Positions 54,679 to 63,941 are shown, numbered from the stretch's first letter. The stretch: DNA of 64,000 nt from Micromonospora sp. WMMD1082 (GCF_029626175.1 NZ_JARUBM010000002.1:5039001-5103000), one strand, 5' to 3'. The notes: a model not told the origin generated them from the sequence alone. A program made the numbers and translations.

Positions 54679-57600
54679 CTACCTGACCTCGTAGGCCCGG
54701 TAGACCGTGGTGGTGACCCGGTTGCCCGCCGTGTCGACGGCGGTGGCCCGCAGCGACACGAAGCCCGACCGACCCTTCGGGTGTCGCACCGAGGCGGTGT
54801 ACGCCCCGGCCCGCGTGGTAACCGGTGCCGGCGCCCAGGTACGACCGTCGTCGTACGACACCGACACCGTTGCCGAGCGCACCCGGCCGGCGGTCTCCTG
54901 CTGGGCGAAGGTCAGCGGGATGCTCAGCGGGCCGCCCGCCCGGGCGGTGTTGTCCAGCGCCAGCGTGGGCCGGAGACCGATCGAGGTGAGCGGCAGCGCC
55001 CCCGGCCGGTCGGCGGAGGTGGTGAAGGTCCACTCCGTCTCCACCCGTCGGGACAGCCGGTACGGCTCGGGCAGGTCGAACACGTACCGCATCCGGTAGC
55101 TCGCCGGCTCCGGGGCCACCTCCCACGAGCCGTAGAGGTAGTCGTACTCGCCCAGCAGCGTGCCGCCCCGGTGCAGGGTGAGTTCGTGATGGTTCATCGC
55201 GTACGGCAGGCCCAGGTGGCCGGCCCCGTCGGTGTAGTTGGTCAGGGCGGCCCGGATGGTGTTGCCGTCCCGCACCACGGCCGGTGAGCCGGGGTACTCC
55301 GGGGTCAGGGTGGCGTTGAGCACCGCCGGGTTCCACCGCTCGTCGAAGCGGTCACCGGCCCGGTAGGCGACCTCCGTCGGCTTCGCCAGGGCGAGCGTCA
55401 ACAGGTCGTCGGCGACGGTCCGCTCCCAGATGCCGGATCGCCAGCGCACGTCGCCGGTGTAGTACTCGGTACGCCGTCCCGGCGTCGGCACCGCCGGCAG
55501 TTGGCTGCTCAACGCGTACACGACGTCCGGATCGGGGGTGCTGTTGATCCGCCACGCCGCCACGCCGGTCGCGTTCCGCGCGTACTCGGCGTGCACGGTG
55601 GCGAGGGTGCGCTTCGGGACGTGCCGGACCAAGCCGGTGATGAAGGAGCCCTTGACCCGCCAGGCGAGCTGGTAGACGTCCGCTGCCCGGTCCCGTCGGG
55701 TGGGGCCCTGGAAGACCGCGTGCACCTGGGTGGTCACGCCCGGCAGGCCGGTCGGACCGAGGTCCGCAGTGAGGATCTTCGACGGCGTGCCCGAGACACT
55801 CGCGTACGTCCAGACCTGGTCGGTGACGCGCTGCACCATGACCGACGCGTCGTAGGGCCGCGCGGCGGGGTCGGGGACGGTGATGTCCAGCGGTCGGGCC
55901 TTACGCGCGTCGAGCACCACCTCCCGGTTGGTGTCGGCGACGATCCGGTTGTTGGTCAGGAGCGCGACGGTGCCGTCGGGGTTCTCGACGTACGCGGAGA
56001 GCTGCCAGGAGCTGTGCAGCGGCACCCGTACCGACGCGTTGGCGGTGTAGAACGTGTGGCTGGTGTAGCTGCGCGGGTCCACCAGCTCGATCAGCACGGT
56101 GTCGGGGGCCCGGCCGTCGCGGTCCAGGGTGGAGATGGTCAGGCTCGCCGCCGGCTCCTCGTGGTAGACGCTGAACGGCGTCTGCAGCGTCACGCCGTCG
56201 CCGGTGGCCACCAGCCGCCCCCGGTAGAGGCCGTACGAGGTGCTGGCCCGCTCGTCCACGGTGACCTGGACGGTCGCGTCACCGCCCGCCGGGACGGTCA
56301 GGGTGCTGGCGCCGAGGGTCAGCAGCCCCGGCGGGGCGTCGCCGTCCAGGGCGAGGTCCAGCGTCACCGGGCGATCGCCCCGGTTGTGGTAGGTCATGGT
56401 CCGGGTGCTCGGTTCCTCGACGTGCGGCCAGTCGAGCACCCCGATGCTGAGCGACGCCGGCGCGACGGTCACCGGCTGGCTCATCGCGCCGGCCACGTCG
56501 ACGAAGCCGGCGCCCTGGGCGAACACGTCGTACGCCGGGTTGGGCGCCGCCGCGGCCATCAGCGTCTCCTTGATCCGGTTGGCCTTCCACCCCGGATTGG
56601 CCTGGGTCAGCAGGGCGGCAGCGCCGGCCACGTGCGGCGTCGCCATCGAGGTGCCGGTGGCGGGGAAGTACGGCCCGGCCGGCAGGTGGTCGAGCGCGCT
56701 CGGTGACCGCGCCGCGGTGATCTCGGTGCCGGGCGCGCCGATGTCCGGCTTGAGGCCGTAGTCGCCGACCCGTGGGCCGCGCAGCGACGACCAGTTCAGC
56801 TCACCGGCCTTGTCCACGTTCGCCACCGACAGCGCCGCGTCGGCGGTCGACGGTGAACTGACCCGGGCCTGCCAGCCGTCGTAGTTGCCGGCGGCGATGA
56901 CGAACAGCGTGCCGTACTCGGCGGTCAGGTCGTTGACGGCCTGCTCCAGCGGGTCGACACCGGGCTCGTCCGGCCCACCGAGGCTCATGTTGACCACCGC
57001 CGCCCCCGACTCGGCGGCCCACTGCATGGCGGCGATGATGGCCGAGTCGGAGCAGAGACCCCGCCCCTGCACGTTCCAGCAGACCTTGCCGTCGAGCAGG
57101 GTCGCGCCGGGCGCCACGCCGACGTGCCTGCCGTCCGAGGCGGCGCCGCTGCCGGCGATCGTCGACGACACGTGGGTGCCGTGGCCGTTGAGGTCCAGCG
57201 CGGTCTCGTACTCGGGTACGAAGTTGCGCCGGGCCGCCACCCGGCCGGCCAGGTCGGGGTGGCTGTCGTCGATGCCGGTGTCGAGCACCGCGACCTTCAC
57301 ACCGGTGCCGTCGTACCCGGCCGACCAGGCGGTCGGCGCGCCGATCATCGGCACGCTGACGTCCAGCGTCGACCGGCGGACACCGTCGGCCCAGATCTTG
57401 CCCCGCGTCAACGACGTGCGGGTGGTCTGCCAGCTGGCGGCGAGGTCGGTGACGGGCACCTTCGTGGCGAAGCCGTCGACCGCCGCGAGTGTGCGTCCGG
57501 TGGCGATGCCGCGTACGGCCGTCGCGTCGGAGACCACCAGGGGCAGGTAGGACAGCTCGTCGAAGCCGAACTCCAGCAGGGTGGTGACGTTGAACAGGCG

Positions 57601-57924
57601 CTCGTCCAACCGGTCGGCCTTCAACAACGCGATGGCGTCGGACGGAATGACGTAGTCGGAGCGGTCCCGTTGCAGGCGTACGAAGTGGACGCCCTCGCGG
57701 GGAGCGACGGTCACCTCCGTGCCGCGCACGGTGACCTGGTCGCCGGTGATCAGGGTCAGCGTCCGGGCCGGGCCGGCGTCGCCGGTCCCGGGCGCCGCCG
57801 CGGCCGGCGGTGCCGACGGCGCTGGTGCGGCGGTGGGTTGGGCGGCGGCGGGCGGGACTCCGACCAGCAGAGTCGCCAGGACGGCGCCGAGCGCGCCGTA
57901 CGTCAGAAGGCGGCGTTGTCGCAT
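54679..57924 (-). CDS. Secreted subtilisin-like serine protease (S8)
   Basis: A 1081-residue exported protease. Signal peptide at residues 1 to about 28 (MRQRRLLTYGALGAVLATLL, then VGVPPAAA), an inhibitor-like propeptide region, then the peptidase S8 domain with the triad D215 (AVLDTGID), H248 (NGHGTHVSS) and S426 (GTSMATPHVAGAA) and the oxyanion Asn in VIAAGNYDG. The remaining 600 residues are beta-rich modules with no LPxTG or membrane anchor, so the enzyme is probably released. ATG 57924 is preferred; GTG 57939 is possible. Secreted S8 proteases of this kind are frequent in Micromonosporaceae. Confidence 0.93.
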   Translation of the reverse strand: MRQRRLLTYGALGAVLATLLVGVPPAAAQPTAAPAPSAPPAAAAPGTGDAGPARTLTLITGDQVTVRGTEVTVAPREGVHFVRLQRDRSDYVIPSDAIALLKADRLDERLFNVTTLLEFGFDELSYLPLVVSDATAVRGIATGRTLAAVDGFATKVPVTDLAASWQTTRTSLTRGKIWADGVRRSTLDVSVPMIGAPTAWSAGYDGTGVKVAVLDTGIDDSHPDLAGRVAARRNFVPEYETALDLNGHGTHVSSTIAGSGAASDGRHVGVAPGATLLDGKVCWNVQGRGLCSDSAIIAAMQWAAESGAAVVNMSLGGPDEPGVDPLEQAVNDLTAEYGTLFVIAAGNYDGWQARVSSPSTADAALSVANVDKAGELNWSSLRGPRVGDYGLKPDIGAPGTEITAARSPSALDHLPAGPYFPATGTSMATPHVAGAAALLTQANPGWKANRIKETLMAAAAPNPAYDVFAQGAGFVDVAGAMSQPVTVAPASLSIGVLDWPHVEEPSTRTMTYHNRGDRPVTLDLALDGDAPPGLLTLGASTLTVPAGGDATVQVTVDERASTSYGLYRGRLVATGDGVTLQTPFSVYHEEPAASLTISTLDRDGRAPDTVLIELVDPRSYTSHTFYTANASVRVPLHSSWQLSAYVENPDGTVALLTNNRIVADTNREVVLDARKARPLDITVPDPAARPYDASVMVQRVTDQVWTYASVSGTPSKILTADLGPTGLPGVTTQVHAVFQGPTRRDRAADVYQLAWRVKGSFITGLVRHVPKRTLATVHAEYARNATGVAAWRINSTPDPDVVYALSSQLPAVPTPGRRTEYYTGDVRWRSGIWERTVADDLLTLALAKPTEVAYRAGDRFDERWNPAVLNATLTPEYPGSPAVVRDGNTIRAALTNYTDGAGHLGLPYAMNHHELTLHRGGTLLGEYDYLYGSWEVAPEPASYRMRYVFDLPEPYRLSRRVETEWTFTTSADRPGALPLTSIGLRPTLALDNTARAGGPLSIPLTFAQQETAGRVRSATVSVSYDDGRTWAPAPVTTRAGAYTASVRHPKGRSGFVSLRATAVDTAGNRVTTTVYRAYEVR

Positions 57925-58284
57925 GGGGGTCGTCTCCACTCCGGGTCGATCGGCGGTGGCCGATCGGTCTACAGGGGCACCGGAATGAGGTCACCCATAC
58001 GTTTCGTGGTGGCGGCGGCACGGTGCCGCCGTCGTTTCACCGGCGGGGGCGATCGCGGCGCCGGGCGACATCGCGGCAGCTCAGCGCGTTGCTCGCGGAG
58101 TGGTGCTGTGAGCTTCACCATGGCAGCGGGCGCGCTTTCCGCCCCGACTTCTGCCGGTCGTTCTGCCACCCGTCGAGCGGCTGGGCGTTTCGTTACCGAC
58201 CGCCTGGCACGCTGAGCTGTGGATTCAGTCGCCAATCCGTCGCGATGGGCTGACGCCGCTGGTCGCGGGGCTAGCATCGGCGGC
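57925..58284. other. 360-bp divergent gap with two palindromes
   Basis: Between the protease and tetR genes. It holds the dyads CGATCGGC-GGTG-GCCGATCG (57947-57966) and a perfect 19-bp palindrome with arms CGGCGGCAC/GTGCCGCCG (58013-58031). Either could be the TetR operator or part of the protease control region; they lie 14-100 bp before the protease start and over 250 bp from tetR. No gene is evident in the rest. Confidence 0.45.
58272..58277 (+). promoter_or_regulatory. -10-like hexamer of a probable leaderless start
   Basis: TAGCAT ends seven bases before GTG 58285; CTGACG at 58250-58255 is a fair -35 with a 16-base spacer. Confidence 0.5.
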
Positions 58285-58851
58285 GTGTCCGGAGCAGACG
58301 AACCAGGCACCGGGCGGGACGCGATCGTCGCCACCGCCGGGCAGTTGGCCGAGGCCGAGGGCTGGGCGGCGGTGACCACCCGCCGGCTGGCCGAACGCGC
58401 CGACATCGACCTCGGCACCTTCTACGAGTGCTTCGCCGACCGGGACGCGGTGATCGCCGCGGTCGCGGTGCGCGGCTTCGCCGACCTGGCGGCCACGCTG
58501 GGCGCCGCGCGTACGGCGGTCGACCGCCCGCCCGAGGTCTGGCCGGCGGTGATGGCGGCCTATCTGGACTTCGCGTACGCCAACCCCGAGGTGTACGACG
58601 CGATGTTCGCCCACACCCCGGAGCTGATCCTCGGCGCCGAGCAGGTGCCCGAGACGGTCGCGGCGGCCTTCGGTGAACTGCGCGCGGCGCTGAGCGCGCT
58701 GGCCGCCGGGCGGGACGCCGACACCCTCGCCGAGCTGGGCTGGAGCCTGCTGCACGGCATGGTGATGCTCACCCGAGGCGGCCGCCTACGCCCCGAAGCC
58801 CAGGAACAACGCGAGCACCTGCTAGCCCGCCACCCCCTAAACCTCCTCTAA
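58285..58851 (+). CDS. TetR family transcriptional regulator
   Basis: A 188-residue repressor. The DNA-binding domain occupies about residues 10-55: RDAIVATAGQLAEAEGWAAV, then TTRRLAERADIDLGTFYECF, where the family usually has Tyr-Tyr-His-Phe and here has FYECF. The C-terminal ligand domain is helical, with AYLDFAYANPEVYDAMFAHT typical of WHG/TetR_C groups. It is divergent from the protease gene; an autoregulatory role is likely. Start GTG 58285 appears leaderless. The regulated target is unknown. Confidence 0.9.
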   Translation: MSGADEPGTGRDAIVATAGQLAEAEGWAAVTTRRLAERADIDLGTFYECFADRDAVIAAVAVRGFADLAATLGAARTAVDRPPEVWPAVMAAYLDFAYANPEVYDAMFAHTPELILGAEQVPETVAAAFGELRAALSALAAGRDADTLAELGWSLLHGMVMLTRGGRLRPEAQEQREHLLARHPLNLL

Positions 58852-58883
58852 CCACCCCACCCTTCCCGCCCCCATCCCCACCT

Positions 58884-58958
58884 CGTCGATCTTGCACTCT
58901 CGGTCGGCACTTCGCCCCTTTCGTTCCCTTTGCCGGGGCAAGAAGTGCAAGATCGACG
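58884..58958. repeat. Intergenic palindrome, copy D
   Basis: Perfect 15-bp arms CGTCGATCTTGCACT (58884-58898) and complement (58944-58958), 33 bp after the tetR stop codon. Unlike B and C it lies between two genes of the same strand. Confidence 0.8.
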
Positions 58959-59044
58959 GGGCGGGTGCTGGCGGCGGGTGTTGCGGGGCGGGGGTGTGGC
59001 GTAGGTTCTGGGTACGCCGTCGTGACTGGAGGGAGGTCAGAACA

Positions 59045-59095
59045 ATGTTCGATGTTCTGCGCCCCCTCCGCGGACCGGCGTTCACGCGGATCTGA
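59045..59095 (+). CDS. 16-codon ORF with strong ribosome site
   Basis: GGGAGG (59031-59036) lies eight bases before ATG 59045, and the ORF reads MFDVLRPLRGPAFTRI to TGA 59095, ending 31 bp before the GNAT gene. MFDVLRPLR resembles the N-terminus of some MFS transporters, so it may be the truncated start of a lost transporter; a leader peptide is the alternative. TAGGTT at 59002-59007 could be its -10. Confidence 0.4.
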   Translation: MFDVLRPLRGPAFTRI

Positions 59096-59126
59096 CCGGG
59101 GCGTCGCGCTTCCCGGAGGATCACAC

Positions 59127-60071
59127 ATGACCGATCTGGTCATCCGCCCGCTCGTCGCGGGCGAGGAGGAACTGTTCGACTCGATGCCCGACCCGCTGCC
59201 GCAACTGCGACAGACCAGCTACGCCGACGGGATCGCCGGCGGCGGCTACCGGCCCGAGCACACCTGGATCGCACTGCGCGCCGGCCGGGTGGTCGGCCGG
59301 GCCGCGTGGCTGCTGCCGCCCGGGTCCGTCGGCGACCCATGGTTGGAGCGCTTCGACCTGGACCTCGCCGTGGACGACCTGGGCCCCGGCTGGAACGTCG
59401 ATGCCGCGCCGAGGGCTGGTGCCGCCGCGGAGGTCGGTGCCGCGTTGCTGCGCGCCGCCCACGAGGCGCTCGGCGGTCCGAAGGTGTACTACGCGTCCCT
59501 GCCGGCGTACTGGCGTCGGCAACCGCAGGTGCGGGCGGTGGCCGAGGTGTCGATGGCGGCGGCCCGGCGCGCGGGCCTGGTCGAGCAGGGGGAGCGGTTG
59601 AGGTGCAGCTGGACGGGCGGGCCGCTGCCGGCCTCCGCCGGCCGGTTCTCCTTCCGCCCGGCCGCCGGTGCGGCGGAGATCAACGACCTGGTGGCCCGCA
59701 TCGCCGAGCCCGTCGTGCTGACCGGTGCCGAGACGGCGCGGGTGGTCGCCGGGGTGGATCTGGCCCGTGATCCGCTGGCCTGGCTGGCCGGCACGCCGCT
59801 CGGGAACTGGCGCGTGGCGCTGGCCGGTGACGAGCCGGTGGGCTTGGCAGGGCCGACGGCGGACGCCTGCTACCCGATGATCGCCTACCTGGGGCTGCTG
59901 GACGAGGCGGCCCGGGGCGAACTGCTGGCCGACGCGGTCGCGACGCTGGCCGCCGAGGGGGCGTACGAGGTGGTCGCCGACGTGGACGCGCACCGGGTGG
60001 CGGTGGTGGCGGAACTGGAGCGGACCGGCTTCCGGCGGCTCCGCTCCCGGGTGGCCTTCGCGCCGGCCTGA
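59127..60071 (+). CDS. GNAT family N-acetyltransferase
   Basis: A 314-residue protein with two GNAT-like halves. The first half (LVIRPLVAGEEELFDSMP, then WIALRAGRVVGRAAWLLPP) gives the N-terminal beta sheet, and GAALLRAAHEAL near residue 115 could be the acetyl-CoA-binding segment, though the Q/RxxGxG/A motif is imperfect. The C-terminal half repeats the pattern (WRVALAGDEPVGLAGPTAD; FRRLRSRVAFA). Acceptor unknown. GGAGGA lies well placed before ATG 59127. The gene follows the 16-codon ORF and may be cotranscribed with it. Confidence 0.78.
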   Translation: MTDLVIRPLVAGEEELFDSMPDPLPQLRQTSYADGIAGGGYRPEHTWIALRAGRVVGRAAWLLPPGSVGDPWLERFDLDLAVDDLGPGWNVDAAPRAGAAAEVGAALLRAAHEALGGPKVYYASLPAYWRRQPQVRAVAEVSMAAARRAGLVEQGERLRCSWTGGPLPASAGRFSFRPAAGAAEINDLVARIAEPVVLTGAETARVVAGVDLARDPLAWLAGTPLGNWRVALAGDEPVGLAGPTADACYPMIAYLGLLDEAARGELLADAVATLAAEGAYEVVADVDAHRVAVVAELERTGFRRLRSRVAFAPA

Positions 60072-60122
60072 GCCGGCCGAGCCGGCCCCGGATTATCGGT
60101 CGCCGGTCGCGGGGGTGTCGCC

Positions 60123-60128
60123 TAGAGT
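60123..60128 (+). promoter_or_regulatory. -10-like hexamer of a probable leaderless start
   Basis: TAGAGT ends seven bases before GTG 60136. Confidence 0.5.
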
Positions 60129-60135
60129 CCGGCGG

Positions 60136-60846
60136 GTGGTGGACGACCGGGTGCTGATCGAGCCGGGCCGGGTGCTCGTCTTCGACGCCGACGACACGCT
60201 CTGGGAGAACAACGTCGTCTTCGAGCGGGTGATCGACGACTTCCTGGCGTGGCTGGCGCATCCGACCCTGGACCGGCGACAGATCCGGGCCGTCCTCGAC
60301 GACATCGAGCGGGCCAACGCCCTCACCCACGGGTACGGCAGCAAGGTCTTCCTGCGCAGCCTGCGGGAGTGCCTGGAACGGCTGCGCCAGCGGCCGGCGA
60401 CCGAGGCGGAGCGCCGCGAGATCGACGAGTTGGCGGTGGCGCTGGTGAATCACCAGGTCGAGCTGATGCCCGGGGTGGCCGACGCGTTGGACGAGTTGGC
60501 CGGCCGGCACGAGTTGCTGCTGCTGACCAAGGGCGAGCGCGAGGAACAGCAGCGCAAGCTGGACGCCTGCGGGCTGCTGCACCACTTCACGGCCGCGCAC
60601 ATCGTGCCGGAGAAGAACGTCGAAACCTACCGGTGGCTGGTCCGGGAGCACGCCGTCGACGCCTCCCGGGCGTGGATGATCGGCAACTCGCCCCGCTCGG
60701 ACATCCTGCCCGCCCGGGCGGCCGGTTGGCAGGCGGTGTTGATCCCGAACGCCAACACCTGGGTGCTGGAGCACGACGAGCTGGATCCGGCGGACGCCGG
60801 CGTGCTGCACCTGACCGCCTTCCCGGACCTGCTGCGCCACTTCTGA
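60136..60846 (+). CDS. HAD family hydrolase
   Basis: A 236-residue HAD phosphatase of the YjjG/phosphoglycolate-phosphatase-like type. Motif I is VLVFDADDTLWENN (nucleophile and acid Asp), motif II LLLLTKGEREEQQRKL (Thr), motif III Lys in VPEKNVETYRWL and motif IV WMIGNSPRSDILPARAAGW with the acidic residue. A helical cap (about residues 25-95) fits subclass I. Substrate unknown. GTG 60136 follows the TAGAGT hexamer and is probably leaderless. It lies 64 bp after the GNAT gene, apparently with its own promoter. Confidence 0.88.
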   Translation: MVDDRVLIEPGRVLVFDADDTLWENNVVFERVIDDFLAWLAHPTLDRRQIRAVLDDIERANALTHGYGSKVFLRSLRECLERLRQRPATEAERREIDELAVALVNHQVELMPGVADALDELAGRHELLLLTKGEREEQQRKLDACGLLHHFTAAHIVPEKNVETYRWLVREHAVDASRAWMIGNSPRSDILPARAAGWQAVLIPNANTWVLEHDELDPADAGVLHLTAFPDLLRHF

Positions 60847-60849
60847 CAG

Positions 60850-60960
60850 TGACGCCGCCCGCCCGCGTCGGCCACGTCGGCGGGCCGGGTCGGTCACGCT
60901 GCCCGCCCGCGCCGGTCACGTCGCCCGGCCGGGTCGGCCATGTCGGACGGGCCGCGTCGG
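60850..60960. repeat. Degenerate GTCGGCCACGTCGG-type repeat
   Basis: Imperfect units of about 20 bases related to GGCCGGGTCGGTCACG recur four to five times between the HAD and ltrA genes. No function is apparent. Confidence 0.4.
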
Positions 60961-61030
60961 CCGGGTCCTCAGTGGGCGGAATTCCACCAAGTCCGCCAAC
61001 CCGGAGGTGCGATCGCGCAGGATAGGGCCG

Positions 61031-62230
61031 ATGGCAGGAGGTGAGGTGTCGGGGGAGCAGCTACCGCGGATACTCCGTAAGCGGGGCGACGCCGAGTATC
61101 CGACGTTCGTCGAGCTCTTCTTCGACCTGGCCTACCTCTTCATATTCCTCCGCCTCGCCGAGAGCCTGATGGCGGACGAGAGTCCGTGGGCACTGGCGCA
61201 GACCGCGGTGATGCTGCTCGCGGGGTGGTGGGTCTGGGTGCTCACCGCCTGGCTCACCGACCTGTTCGATCCCCGGGTACCGGTCATCCGGAACCTCGTC
61301 ATGGCGGTCGCGGTCGGTGCGATCGTGATGGCGACCGCCATGCCGGAGGCGTTCCACGGGCACGGCATCGTCTTCGTGTCGGCGTACTTCGCCATTCATC
61401 TGGCGCGCGACTTCGTGCTCATTCCGGGAACCCGGGTCAACCCCGACATCCAGGCGCGCAGCATACGAGTCTTCTTCTGGCTAGGGGTCAGCGCGGTGCC
61501 GTGGCTGGCCGGGGCGCTCATCGGCGGCCGGGCCCAACTCGTGCTCTGGACCGTCGCGGTCGTGATCGACTACGGCTCGGCGCGGATCGGCTGGCCCACC
61601 CCACGACTCGGCCGTACCGACCTGGCCAGCCGGATCTTCACCGCCCCCCACCTGGCGGAACGGCATCGGCAGATCGTCATCATCGCGTTCGGCGAACTCA
61701 TCCTGGCCGCCAGCATGGGGTTCGCCGCCAGTGACTTCAGCGCGTCGCAGATCGTCGTGTTCGCGCTGAGCATCGGTAGCGTGATCCTGCTGTTCCAGTT
61801 GTACTTCGAGCAGATACACAGCTTGCTGGAGCCGGAGGCGGCGGCGCGGGTGGAACTCATCCGGCTCGGCACCTTCGCCTCCTACTGGCACCTGATGATG
61901 GTCGCGGGAGTCGTCTGCATCTCCGCGGGCGCGCGTACCATCGCCGACGAGCCCGTCGCCGAGGTGTCGGTCACCCGGACCCTCATCGTGCTGGCCGGAC
62001 CCGCCCTGTTCCTCCTCGGGTCCTGCCTGTTCGACTGGTCGGTGACCGGCCGGCTGCCCTGGGTCCGGGTGGTCGGTGCGCTCGCCGCGTTGGCCGTGAC
62101 GCCCGTGGTGCATCCGTTGCCCGCGTTGACGATCATGATCGCGGTCGACGTGATCCTGTTGCTGACGCTGACCGTCGAGGTGCTGATGAAACGGTTCGCC
62201 TCCGGCCCGGCCCCGGCCAGCCTCAGGTGA
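61031..62230 (+). CDS. Low temperature requirement protein A (LtrA) family membrane protein
   Basis: A 399-residue integral membrane protein of the LtrA family, whose role is unclear (named from growth at low temperature in Listeria). The signature YPTFVELFFDLAYLFIF near residue 23 and FTAPHLAERHRQIVIIAFGELIL near residue 205 are diagnostic. Ten or so hydrophobic helices follow the usual pattern. ATG 61031 has CAGGAT seven bases upstream and no ribosome site, so it may be leaderless. The last eight bases overlap the 3' end of the next gene on the opposite strand. Confidence 0.9.
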   Translation: MAGGEVSGEQLPRILRKRGDAEYPTFVELFFDLAYLFIFLRLAESLMADESPWALAQTAVMLLAGWWVWVLTAWLTDLFDPRVPVIRNLVMAVAVGAIVMATAMPEAFHGHGIVFVSAYFAIHLARDFVLIPGTRVNPDIQARSIRVFFWLGVSAVPWLAGALIGGRAQLVLWTVAVVIDYGSARIGWPTPRLGRTDLASRIFTAPHLAERHRQIVIIAFGELILAASMGFAASDFSASQIVVFALSIGSVILLFQLYFEQIHSLLEPEAAARVELIRLGTFASYWHLMMVAGVVCISAGARTIADEPVAEVSVTRTLIVLAGPALFLLGSCLFDWSVTGRLPWVRVVGALAALAVTPVVHPLPALTIMIAVDVILLLTLTVEVLMKRFASGPAPASLR

Positions 62231-62492
62231 CCTCGCCCCGGACGATGGCGACCGCGACCCGGCACAACTCGTCCATGTCGGGCTCGAAGCCGGCCGCGAT
62301 GTCGGGGTGCAGGCCGGCGCGGGTCTCGTCGAGCAGCCGCTGGCAGACCTGCTCCACCGGCTCACCGGCGTAGCTGTCGCGGACCCGGTCGGCGGCCACC
62401 TGCAGGGCAGAGGTCAGCTGCTCCTCCAGCGGCCCGCGCAGCTTCTCCTGCACGGGGTCACGGGGATCCAGCGAGACATGTGGCTCCGACAT
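62223..62492 (-). CDS. Small acidic hypothetical protein
   Basis: An 89-residue soluble protein of mostly helical character (QEKLRGPLEEQLTSALQVAA, VEQVCQRLLDETRAGLHPDI). No known motif. GAAGGGA precedes ATG 62492 at suitable distance, and the frame has coding-type third-position G+C. It is followed on the opposite strand by the overlapping ltrA end. Another minus-strand gene ends 48 bp upstream of its start; the two may be one operon. Confidence 0.65.
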   Translation of the reverse strand: MSEPHVSLDPRDPVQEKLRGPLEEQLTSALQVAADRVRDSYAGEPVEQVCQRLLDETRAGLHPDIAAGFEPDMDELCRVAVAIVRGEVT

Positions 62493-62539
62493 CGGTGCTC
62501 CCTTCCTCGGCGGCTGCGGTACCCCACCTCGGCCGCCGG

Positions 62540-62974
62540 TCAAACCCTGTCCGGTACGGCGGCGACGCGAATCTGGTACGAGAACTCCTCGGCCGGCTCC
62601 TCGACGTACGACAGCCGGCGGATCTGCTTGTCGTCGTCGTAGAGCGCGACGTCGACCAGCACGCCGAGGTGGGCCAGACCGATGCTGGAGACCCGCTTCT
62701 TGTCCTGGAGCACCGCGCACACCCCACCGAGCAGCGTGCTGGCATCGGCGGTGCGGTGCCCGGGCGGGCAGCGTAGGGTCAGGTCGATCTCGATCGGGCC
62801 GGACAGTGGCGTCCAGCCGGTCTGCTGCGCGGCCGCGCAGGCGGCGTGCAGCAGCGCGCGTACCCTCGTCGCCTGCCGGTGCCCGGCGGCGAAGATGGAC
62901 AGCGCCTCGGTCTTGACCGGTGGCAGGCCGCTCACCTCGAACGTCAGGGTGAGAGCGCGGGTGTCCTGCACCAC
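62540..62974 (-). CDS. Hypothetical protein, possibly RusA-like fold
   Basis: A 144-residue protein starting at GTG 62974 (GAGGAGG seven bases upstream). The segment IEIDLTLRCPPGHRTADAST, then LLGGVCAVLQDK, followed by VALYDDDKQIRRLSYVEEPA, resembles the layout of RusA-type proteins (beta strands, an Asp-containing centre and a D-D-K/Q segment), but several expected acidic residues are not certain and I would not call it a resolvase. The product is otherwise unknown. It is probably cotranscribed with the small protein gene at 62223-62492. Confidence 0.6.
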   Translation of the reverse strand: MVQDTRALTLTFEVSGLPPVKTEALSIFAAGHRQATRVRALLHAACAAAQQTGWTPLSGPIEIDLTLRCPPGHRTADASTLLGGVCAVLQDKKRVSSIGLAHLGVLVDVALYDDDKQIRRLSYVEEPAEEFSYQIRVAAVPDRV

Positions 62975-63160
62975 GGCGGCACCTCCTCGTTGGGACGATC
63001 CTGCCCAACCGGCATGCCGGTGAGGGGCTGTTCCCGGGAGAACCAACCGATCGGGCGGGTCGGGGTCGGCCGGTGGCGTATCGACGGCGACGGCGTACGC
63101 GCTGACGGCGAAACGTGTTAAACGCTAGTCCACCCGACGGTTACCCGGTAGCGCCACCGG

Positions 63161-63868
63161 TCAATCGGTGGGACTCGGCGGGAAGGCGCAGAACTCGTTG
63201 CCCTCCGGGTCGGCCAGTATCCACCAGCTCACCGCGTCGTCCGGCTCCCGCAGCAGGCGGGCGCCGGCACCGATCAGCGCGGTCGGCTCGGGGTCGGTCA
63301 GGTCGACATCCCAGTGCATCCGGTTCTTGACGGACTTGCGTTCGGGAACCGCGTTGAAGATCCAGTAGTCCCAGGGGAAACCGGCCGCCCCGACGAGCGT
63401 GGCGTACCCCTTGTCGCCGTCGCGGACCTCACCGCCGACGACGCCGGCCCACCAGGCGGCCTGGGCGGCCGGGTCGGTGGAGTCCACGATCATCTCGAAC
63501 GGCCCGGTGCCGGTGGCGCCCTCGCCGGGCGGGATGCCGCAGAACCGGTTGCCCTCCGGGTCGGCCAGCACCCACCAGTCGGTCTCCGAGTCCGGCTCGC
63601 GGACCAGCCGCGCGCCGGCCGCCAGCAACGCCGCCGGGCTCGCCTCCGCCAGCCGCAGATCCAGGTGTACGCGGGTCTTGACGGTACGCGGCTCGGGCAC
63701 CCGGTTCACCCAGATCGACTCGGCGCTGGACCGGGCCGGGCGCGGATCGATCCGGGTGTCGCCGTCGCCGGTGTCGACCACGTTGGCGTCGAGGATGCGA
63801 GCCCAGAACCCGCCGAGGGCGTGCGCGTCGGCGGCGTCGAGACAGAGATCCTTGAAGCGGGCGAGCAT
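63161..63868 (-). CDS. Two-domain VOC family protein
   Basis: A 235-residue protein with two consecutive glyoxalase-like units. Each ends with the same type of segment: DWWVLADPEGNRFCGIPP in the first and SWWILADPEGNEFCAFPP in the second, and each contains KTRVHLDL/KNRMHWDV, so the two halves are internal duplicates. The metal ligands of classical glyoxalases are only partly kept; ligand binding or a still unknown reaction is likely. Common in actinobacteria as a single-gene unit. ATG 63868 is the start; no other gene lies within 70 bp. Confidence 0.88.
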   Translation of the reverse strand: MLARFKDLCLDAADAHALGGFWARILDANVVDTGDGDTRIDPRPARSSAESIWVNRVPEPRTVKTRVHLDLRLAEASPAALLAAGARLVREPDSETDWWVLADPEGNRFCGIPPGEGATGTGPFEMIVDSTDPAAQAAWWAGVVGGEVRDGDKGYATLVGAAGFPWDYWIFNAVPERKSVKNRMHWDVDLTDPEPTALIGAGARLLREPDDAVSWWILADPEGNEFCAFPPSPTD

Positions 63869-63941
63869 ACCCAGATCATGCCCCCTGCCACCGACATCCG
63901 CAGGCCGTCGGCGTGCGGGCCGGCGTCTGCACCCCGGAGGC

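Noticed and set aside
60850..60960. Possible CRISPR-like or structured repeat
   Set aside because: Units are short, degenerate and contiguous with no spacers; most simply G+C-rich drift.
62540..62974. Firm call of a RusA Holliday junction resolvase
   Set aside because: The strand layout is suggestive but the required catalytic Asp residues could not be assigned.
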